This document shows, in pieces, positions 31,324 through 36,256 of a stretch of 36,256 nt of DNA; the stretch's first letter is position 1; each line of letters begins with the position of its first letter. The stretch is from a bacterium. Its GTDB lineage: Bacteria; Bacteroidota; Bacteroidia; Cytophagales; Cyclobacteriaceae. The DNA is taken from NCBI GenBank assembly GCA_024743255.1, contig JANSWY010000046.1:1-36256 (forward strand), written 5' to 3'. The notes below the pieces were generated by a model that ran no database searches, was not told where the DNA came from, and worked only from the letters and a program-made list of their open reading frames with translations. Position numbers and translations under genes: made by a program.

Positions 31324-33830
31324 TTTTGGTTTTTCAAACTGTCAGTTTCAAAAATATCATCATCAAAATCAAAGTACTCTGTGGTATCTAGTTGAACTGT
31401 GGTAGTTGGTGCTGCACTCTTACCTTTAGTCTTGATTGATTCAATCAGTTCTTTACCTTCATTTACTATCTGCTGTTTTACGTTAATCAACGCACTTTTT
31501 TGATCATAAGCTATTTTGTAGTCATCTGTTGTTCCTGTGATTTTCAGGAAGATGTTGGTCAGGTTATCTTCGTTGTTCTCAATTGCACCAAATCTTTCGT
31601 CTTTATCTTTTTTGTATGCCTTTTTTAGAGGCACCTTAAGATGGTATTCTATTCGCTGATCGAAAGTATGCCATCCGCTTAAGGATATATTCGAAACGTT
31701 GGATCTAATCCTCATATCAGGGATTAAGATTTTAGAATCGGAAATTGTGATTGAATTATTCAGTTCTTCAAATCTCAAATGCGCCAATTCATTTTCATCA
31801 ACAAACCTTGATAATCTATACATTGGTTCAAATTCTATTAGCTCCCCATCTACCACAGAAGTGTTAATTTGTCCATTAATCGTCTGATAGATTGGTGTCA
31901 GGTTTTTAGATAGATAAAAATCTGATTTAATGTCTGCGGTAATCTTTCCGCTAAGATGCCGATCCTCAATAAAGTCCTGATCGAAGTTGTCAAATATGTA
32001 GAAGATACTGTCTATAGCCAAAGACCTGATGGTCGAGCTAGACATGCAATGAATTAGTTCGCCAGCGGTATTGATAACTAGCTCTCCTGCCACTTCTCCA
32101 TCAATTAAATTGAATTTTACTTCCGTAGCTTCCAGAGTCTGATTTTTAATACTGACGTTAGCATGGGCCGAGTTTGCTTTGAATTTTTTATACTTTAAAT
32201 GGTCTACCGTGAGATCTAATCCAATGTTTACATTCTCAGGGATAGTATAATTCCTGATGATTTGAGTTTCCTGATTGGTCTCGCTACTTGTGGTTTTGAG
32301 TAGAAGGTTGTCCAGATCCAAAGTTTTGCCTTCGTATTCCCCGGAAAGGTAAAAAGGTCCTTTGTCTGTGTTGATAATATTTAATGGATTAATGATAAGG
32401 CCAGAAATATCAAAATCACTATTGCCAATTAACCCTGTCACTGATTGCAGCGCTAATTCGTCATTATTAAACAACAGAACTCCATTGAGATTCTTAATTT
32501 CATGTGAAATAAAACTATTTTGGAAACTAACTGACTTCAAATCCATCTCGCCATCCCAAAGTAGTTCTTCATCCTTTTTCTGAATTTCAATTTCATAATC
32601 TATTAACCCATTAAAAGTTTTGATCTCTTCACCAGGATATAGCGATGTGAAAGATTTTTCATTCAAAGTGCCTTCTGCTTTGCCTGAGTAGCTTCTTAAA
32701 TTTAGTTCTAATGTTGAAAATTGAGTTTTAAATTCAGCTTCTTCAAGTTGACCTTCAAGTTTAAGGTTTGTGATCTGCCCTTTATTAAACTCGAAACCTT
32801 TATTGTTTTGGTATGTCCCGGTTCCGTTTAAAGAAGTGAATTGTAGTTTTCTTTTGGGATCAATTGCATTTAATCCTTTTAGCTCAAAATTTAGAGCCGT
32901 TTTCATTTTACGGCTTTCAGCATAGTCTCCTGATAGTTCTAGATCAAGTTTTAGATCTCCGGTTATGCCAAATTTTAGCAAGCTCTTCTTAATGGTGTTG
33001 GGTAGTTGATCAGATAATTCTAAGATGTTAAAAAACTTGCTGCTACAATTGATATTAAGGTTAGAGCTTTCTCCCAATCCAATCTCGCCATTGATGGCAG
33101 ACAAATTTAATATTTGAGACCTCAGGATCCCCTGTCTGAATTGTAAATCTTTTGTGACTAAATCGTAGTTTAAGGCTATTTCAGTATGGTTACTCAAACC
33201 CTTAACAAATTGTATATCGGACCACTTTATATGATGAAGATTATTATCACTATTTATATCGAGAAACAAGTAATCTCCTGAAAACTCCACATTGGCAGTA
33301 GAGGATCCTGTGGATAGATGCACTTCTTTTGGTTTTGACCCTCTGTAGTCGTAATAACTAATGTTGGAGTTATCGATAGACAAAAGTTTAAGGCCAATTG
33401 ATTTTTTCTCAGCGGTCGTGTCTCGAGGATGAAAGATCCAATAATTTGCTTTACCAGTTTTGTTAAACTCAATATTGATATCGGCATTCTTGAGTGAGAC
33501 TTGCTCAATGGTGTATTCACCTCTTAGCAAAGCCAGCATATCAAATCCGACAATAACCTTGTCGCTTTGAATTAATTGATGTTTGAACTCTCGATTATTT
33601 TTAATCGAAACACCTTCCAAAATAATAGCAACTCTGGGCCACTCTTCAAAAGCAGAAAGGTTAATGGAGTTAACATCAACTTTTGCTGTTAAATGTTCAT
33701 TTATTTTTTCAAGAGCAGATTGAAGAATTTCATCTTTATTCAGATATACGAATGTTACTCCACCACCAATGACTATGATTGATAGCAGAATTATTGTAAA
33801 AAAGAATTTCTTTAATCGACTGATTTTCAA
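31320..33830 (-). CDS. AsmA-like large membrane-anchored protein, 836 aa
   Basis: One N-terminal helix (about residues 9-30) followed by an N-terminal AsmA domain, here AKVDVNSINLSAFEEWPRVAIILEGVSIKN, then several hundred residues of repetitive beta-strand sequence, and a C-terminal AsmA-2-like region (VDGELIEFEPMYRLSRFVDE, SGWHTFDQRIEYHLKVPLKKA). Such proteins sit in the inner membrane and span the periplasm; related AsmA/TamB/YhdP proteins are bridge-like phospholipid carriers to the outer membrane. The C-terminus is a Lys/Ser linker and acidic tail. No upstream promoter box was seen. It is divergent from the tRNA-Val operon. Confidence 0.82.
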   Translation of the reverse strand: MKISRLKKFFFTIILLSIIVIGGGVTFVYLNKDEILQSALEKINEHLTAKVDVNSINLSAFEEWPRVAIILEGVSIKNNREFKHQLIQSDKVIVGFDMLALLRGEYTIEQVSLKNADINIEFNKTGKANYWIFHPRDTTAEKKSIGLKLLSIDNSNISYYDYRGSKPKEVHLSTGSSTANVEFSGDYLFLDINSDNNLHHIKWSDIQFVKGLSNHTEIALNYDLVTKDLQFRQGILRSQILNLSAINGEIGLGESSNLNINCSSKFFNILELSDQLPNTIKKSLLKFGITGDLKLDLELSGDYAESRKMKTALNFELKGLNAIDPKRKLQFTSLNGTGTYQNNKGFEFNKGQITNLKLEGQLEEAEFKTQFSTLELNLRSYSGKAEGTLNEKSFTSLYPGEEIKTFNGLIDYEIEIQKKDEELLWDGEMDLKSVSFQNSFISHEIKNLNGVLLFNNDELALQSVTGLIGNSDFDISGLIINPLNIINTDKGPFYLSGEYEGKTLDLDNLLLKTTSSETNQETQIIRNYTIPENVNIGLDLTVDHLKYKKFKANSAHANVSIKNQTLEATEVKFNLIDGEVAGELVINTAGELIHCMSSSTIRSLAIDSIFYIFDNFDQDFIEDRHLSGKITADIKSDFYLSKNLTPIYQTINGQINTSVVDGELIEFEPMYRLSRFVDENELAHLRFEELNNSITISDSKILIPDMRIRSNVSNISLSGWHTFDQRIEYHLKVPLKKAYKKDKDERFGAIENNEDNLTNIFLKITGTTDDYKIAYDQKSALINVKQQIVNEGKELIESIKTKGKSAAPTTTVQLDTTEYFDFDDDIFETDSLKNQN

Positions 33831-33900
33831 GGTAATCGAATAGCTTTTATTTGATCAACGAAAATAACTTAAAATTTTTTACAAAAAAGAGTAAAAGATT

Positions 33901-33931
33901 TTTGCAATAGTAATAACAAATGCTAGATTTG
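33901..33931 (+). promoter_or_regulatory. Canonical promoter of tRNA-Val
   Basis: TTTG (33901-33904), a 19-nt spacer and TAGATTTG (33924-33931) match the full Bacteroidota housekeeping consensus. The start would lie near 33938, giving a leader of about 50 nt before the tRNA; that leader contains a tRNA-like fragment. Confidence 0.7.
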
Positions 33932-33948
33932 CAATCCGTTTTTGAGGG

Positions 33949-33978
33949 CACTATAACGGATAGAGCAGCTAAAACGGA
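33949..33978 (+). pseudogene. Possible decayed tRNA 5' half in the tRNA-Val leader
   Basis: The stretch TATAACGGATAGAGCAGCT resembles the D-arm of tRNAs such as tRNA-Arg (AACGGATAGAGCA), preceded by GGGCAC, which could be acceptor-stem remnant. It has no recoverable cloverleaf and ends before tRNA-Val. The 10-mer ATAGAGCAGC recurs at 34614-34623 beyond the repeat array. Confidence 0.35.
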
Positions 33979-33987
33979 ATAATATAC

Positions 33988-34062
33988 GGGCTCTTAGCTC
34001 AGTTGGTTCAGAGCACCTGCCTTACAAGCAGGGGGTCACTGGTTCGAATCCAGTAGGGCCCA
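33988..34062 (+). tRNA. tRNA-Val (anticodon TAC)
   Basis: A complete 75-nt cloverleaf: 7-bp acceptor stem (GGGCTCT/AGGGCCC, one G-T pair), D-stem GCTC/GAGC, 5-bp anticodon stem CCTGC/GCAGG with loop CTTACAA, and a T-arm ACTGG/CCAGT with loop TTCGAAT. Anticodon TAC reads GTA and other Val codons. The discriminator is A, and CCA is not encoded. Canonical promoter upstream and intrinsic terminator immediately downstream. Its 3' end is the source of the following repeat array. Confidence 0.97.
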
Positions 34063-34063
34063 C

Positions 34064-34095
34064 AAAGGACAGTCACAAATGGCTGTCCTTTTTTT
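34064..34095 (+). terminator. Intrinsic terminator of tRNA-Val
   Basis: AAAGGACAG and CTGTCCTTT form a 9-bp stem around a 10-nt loop, ending in seven T. It begins 2 nt after the tRNA. Copies lie in the array: one with a stem mismatch (34241-34270), one intact (34417-34446), and one destroyed (near 34590-34604). Confidence 0.88.
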
Positions 34096-34606
34096 GTGTT
34101 CAATTTTCGGCATCATTTGTCTCTTCAGTTCTTTTCTGCTATTTGAGCAATCATTCAGTTTTTAAATCGGATATATTAAAGATACAATCAGTGATTCACT
34201 GGGTGGCCGCCACTCCGATCGAATCCAGTACGGCCCACATAGGACAGTCAAAAATGGCTGGCCTTTTTTTGTGCTCAATTTTCGACTTCATCTATGTCCT
34301 CAGTTCTTTCCTGCTATTTGAGCAATCATTCAGTTTTTAAATCGGATATATTAAAGATACAATCAATGATTCACTGGGTGGACCGCCACTCCGATCGAAT
34401 CCAGTAGGGCCCACACAGGACAGTCAAAAATGGCTGTCCTTTTTTTGTGATCAATTTTCGACTTCCTTTATCTCCTCAGTTCTTTCCTGCTATTTGAGCA
34501 ATCATTCAGTTTTTAAATCGGATATATTAAAAATACAATCAGTGATTCACTGGGTGGACCGGCACTCCGATCGAATCCAGCAGGACCCACAAAGAACAGT
34601 AAAAGT

Positions 34607-34665
34607 TATGATCATAGAGCAGCCTGTTGGGCCGTCACTCCGAATCAAACTCCAGTGGGATCATA
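34607..34665 (+). pseudogene. Rearranged tRNA-like remnant at the right end of the array
   Basis: ATAGAGCAGC (D-arm-like, identical to part of the tRNA-Val leader) is followed within 20 bp by GGGCCGTCACTCCGAATC and CTCCAGTGGG, which resemble the array unit with substitutions and insertions. The ends TATGATC and GATCATA can pair as a 7-bp stem. It is too short for a tRNA and has no anticodon arm. Confidence 0.35.
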
Positions 34666-34760
34666 CAAAGATCTTGGCTATATAGAAATGAAATATTTGA
34701 GCGTATTAAGGAATGAACCATATAACCATCTGATGATCAGTTGATTAGCGCCTAACTGAA

Positions 34761-35783
34761 TTAAATTGTGGAACTCTCTCTTACAATGAGATCCGTTTTA
34801 AGTATTTCTGTTTTCGGACTAAATGTATCGTCCTCGTTTCTTATTTGGTTTAAAAGTAATTCTGCCGAAATTCTACCCATCTCATAACCAGGTTGGTCTA
34901 CGGTAGATAATGATGGTTCGTATAGTTCAGAGATTTTCCAATTACTAAAGCCAAATACAGAAATATCGTGAGGAACAACTTTGCCAGCCTTTTTCAAATG
35001 CTTAATTGCACCTATAGCTAGCATATCAGTCGCACCAAAGATTGCATCAAATTGCTGATTGTTATCCATGAACTTTTTTGCAGAAGAAGTACCGTCAGCA
35101 AAATCTCCGGTTTCGCAATGTGCAACAATGTTGTCGTTAACAGACATGCCATGTTTTTCCAACGCGTCTTTGTAGCCTTTATATCTATTTTGATTGATCA
35201 AAAGTGATATTGGACCACCAATATAAGCGATGTGTTTCCTTCCAGTCTCAATTAGGTGGTTTACAGCATTATAGCTCGCCTCGTAATCATCGATGATTAC
35301 TTTATCGGTATCTATATCATCAACTACGCAATCAAAGAATACAAGTGGAATGCTTCGGTTTACAAATTCCTTGAAATGAGTGACATCTTTAGTGTGTTTT
35401 GTAATGCAGGCTAATACACCATCTACTCTTCCATTCATCAAGGTTTTGGTATCGATTACCTCCCTTTCGTAAGATTCATGAGAGTTGCAAATAATCACAC
35501 TGTATCCGGATGCGTAAGCTACATCTTCAATCCCTCTAACAACCATTGAGAAGAAATCATGTACCAATTGAGGAATGATTACACCAAGAGTTTTTGTTGT
35601 GTTATTTCTAAGACTTAATGCTGTGTAGTTTGGCTGATAATTCAGCTTTTCTGCCAACTCAATTACTGCAGCTTTTGTTGAAGGTTTGACCAGCGGATTT
35701 CCCGCAAGTGCCCTCGAAACTGTAGATACAGAGATGTTTAATTCCTTAGCAATATCCTTGATTGTTACTTGCCCGCTCTTCAT
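34761..35783 (-). CDS. LacI family transcriptional regulator, 340 aa
   Basis: An N-terminal LacI HTH (VTIKDIAKELNISVSTVSRALAG, residues 6-28; hinge SLRNNTTKTLGVIIP) is followed by a periplasmic-binding-protein-like sensor domain (65-335) that would bind a sugar or sugar phosphate. Length is typical. It is divergent from a susC gene, with a perfect 14-bp LacI/CcpA-type operator in the 361-bp gap, so it very likely controls that uptake locus and perhaps itself. Its own start has no exact TAnnTTTG box. The ligand cannot be told. Confidence 0.94.
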   Translation of the reverse strand: MKSGQVTIKDIAKELNISVSTVSRALAGNPLVKPSTKAAVIELAEKLNYQPNYTALSLRNNTTKTLGVIIPQLVHDFFSMVVRGIEDVAYASGYSVIICNSHESYEREVIDTKTLMNGRVDGVLACITKHTKDVTHFKEFVNRSIPLVFFDCVVDDIDTDKVIIDDYEASYNAVNHLIETGRKHIAYIGGPISLLINQNRYKGYKDALEKHGMSVNDNIVAHCETGDFADGTSSAKKFMDNNQQFDAIFGATDMLAIGAIKHLKKAGKVVPHDISVFGFSNWKISELYEPSLSTVDQPGYEMGRISAELLLNQIRNEDDTFSPKTEILKTDLIVRESSTI

Positions 35784-36144
35784 AAATTTTTGTTTGCCTT
35801 AAAAATATCACAAACACCGAATTTTTAGTACGAATTTGACCGGTATTTGCAGTCACAAACCCACCTTACTTAGGATTTGATTTTTCCCTTTTTTAATCTT
35901 AGAAAAATTATACTTTGAAAAATTAAGAAAAAAAAATGAGTTGAAAACGTTTTCATTTCAATAATGCCAAAAAACCGACCCTTTTTGTCTTAAATCATTT
36001 TTAAAATTCTGCGATTTTGATTTTATTAACAGTTCGATTCACATCAGAATAGGAGAAAATTGTGCAAAATTCTCTTGAGAGTTTAGTGTGATTACCCTCC
36101 TGATGAGTTGGTTAAAATCGTAAAATATTTCAAAATGTAATAAT
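35784..36144. other. 361-bp divergent regulatory region, lacI-type gene and susC
   Basis: Very AT-rich. Holds the palindromic operator, a near-consensus -7 element (TA-N3-TTTG at 35909-35917) and a short direct repeat CGAATTT (twice near 35817-35838). No ORF of note and no RNA gene recognised. The susC leader could be about 200 nt if the upstream promoter is used. Confidence 0.6.
35942..35955. promoter_or_regulatory. LacI-family operator between lacI-type gene and susC
   Basis: TGAAAACGTTTTCA is a perfect palindrome with the central CG step of LacI/GalR and cre operators (fits TGWAANCGNTNWCA). It lies 159 bp before the lacI-type start and 190 bp before susC. A TATACTTTG near 35909-35917, close to a -7 box, precedes it, so a bound repressor could block rightward transcription. 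Confidence 0.75.
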
Positions 36145-36256
36145 ATGAAGAAGTATCTACTTTTAAGTTTATCGTTGTTATTGTCCTGTGGCATCCTACT
36201 CGCCCAGGAGCGATCTGTCTCCGGAGTTGTGACAGACGCAGAAACCGGGGAAGCCC
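36145..36256 (+). CDS. SusC/RagA TonB-linked outer-membrane protein, N-terminus (cut by window edge)
   Basis: The first 37 codons only. A signal peptide (KKYLLLSLSLLLSCGILLAQ) is followed by ERSVSGVVTDAETGEA, the start of the carboxypeptidase-regulatory-like domain that opens SusC/RagA TonB-dependent receptors. The family takes up glycans or peptides through the outer membrane together with a SusD lipoprotein. The LacI-type gene and operator upstream suggest sugar-responsive control. The plug and barrel lie beyond the window. Confidence 0.85.
   Translation, partial: MKKYLLLSLSLLLSCGILLAQERSVSGVVTDAETGEA

Larger units (their letters stand above)
34044..34665 (+). repeat. Tandem array of tRNA-Val 3' end plus terminator units, period 175/176 bp
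   Basis: The tRNA 3' segment TCGAATCCAG recurs at 34044 (in the real tRNA), 34219, 34395 and 34571, spaced 175, 176 and 176 bp. Each unit holds T-loop and acceptor 3' strand, terminator, and about 120 bp spacer. By hand, units 1 and 2 differ at about 14 positions (92% identity), units 2 and 3 at about 10 (94%). Similarity to the tRNA stops near the T-stem: the left part (GGGTGG.CCGCCACTCCGA) is not tRNA-like. The fourth copy is partial, and a fifth, strongly decayed piece lies at 34629-34665. The 5' half of the tRNA is never repeated, and no unit has an exact TAnnTTTG box. Two short open frames inside are by-products of the repeat. Confidence 0.9.

Noticed and set aside
34044-34665. CRISPR array
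   Set aside because: Period of about 176 bp, spacers are conserved and not unique, repeats include a tRNA end and terminator, and no cas genes are present.
34143-34685. Two open frames (34143-34340 and 34494-34685) sharing an identical 20-residue N-terminus inside the tRNA array
   Set aside because: They are translations of the repeated spacer and terminator; starts are TTG, the frames end differently and there is no protein-like composition.
34738-34758. Small inverted repeat CAGTT...AACTG after the lacI-type gene as a terminator
   Set aside because: A 5-bp stem with a long loop and no T run on the minus strand; too weak to call.

Overview
The window looks like a chromosomal piece of a Bacteroidota, most likely a Cytophagales-type marine or soil bacterium; the genus cannot be fixed from sequence alone. 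Evidence: AT-rich DNA, promoters of the TAnnTTTG (-7) type, a secreted FG-GAP protein with a type IX secretion sorting tail, the start of a SusC/RagA TonB-linked receptor, a GT3 (eukaryote-like) glycogen synthase, and weak or absent Shine-Dalgarno sequences with several GTG/TTG starts.

Layout. 1-4.4 kb: end of a DJ-1/PfpI protein, a CNNM/CorC-type membrane protein, a translationally coupled pair of short-chain dehydrogenases, an NAD(P)-binding reductase and a MarR regulator. The reductase and marR starts carry an identical palindromic box, probably the MarR operator. 4.4-9.4 kb: DoxX protein, secreted M28 peptidase coupled to a TRIC-family membrane protein, prmC divergent from ribD, free methionine-R-sulfoxide reductase and a second DoxX-like protein. 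9.4-13.4 kb, minus strand: CPBP protease, DUF2007 protein and cdsA in overlapping order, then gdhA and psd, so two phospholipid-synthesis genes flank glutamate dehydrogenase. 13.4-17.7 kb: dusB, a DMT transporter, an SLC13-type carboxylate transporter and an unknown membrane protein with a zinc-ribbon tail. 17.7-21.4 kb: a small possible ORF, glycogen synthase, and two tandem secreted PepSY-like paralogues separated by a perfect 16-bp inverted repeat. 21.4-24.2 kb: ctpA followed closely by hmgA. 24.3-26.8 kb: a RIC/hemerythrin-like protein that lacks the usual CCGG motif, then ruvX, def and an omega-amidase-like hydrolase, packed with no gaps. 26.8-33.8 kb: a small unknown protein coupled to the T9SS FG-GAP protein, murF, a DUF2461 protein and a large AsmA-like protein.

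33.9-34.7 kb is the most unusual stretch. An intact tRNA-Val(TAC) with a canonical promoter and terminator is followed by a tandem array with a 175/176-bp period. Each unit repeats the tRNA 3' end from the T-loop onward, the terminator and about 120 bp of spacer. The units are 92-94% identical by hand count, and the copies decay toward the right. Pieces resembling other tRNA arms lie at both ends. This could be a site-specific integration scar at a tRNA 3' end that was later amplified, or a collapsed tRNA cluster. To its right lie a LacI-family regulator, a perfect 14-bp LacI/cre-type operator and the start of a susC gene, which suggests the beginning of a carbohydrate-utilisation locus.

Most of the window is ordinary housekeeping and metabolic content. 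I found no CRISPR array, transposase, integrase, or recognisable toxin or defence system.
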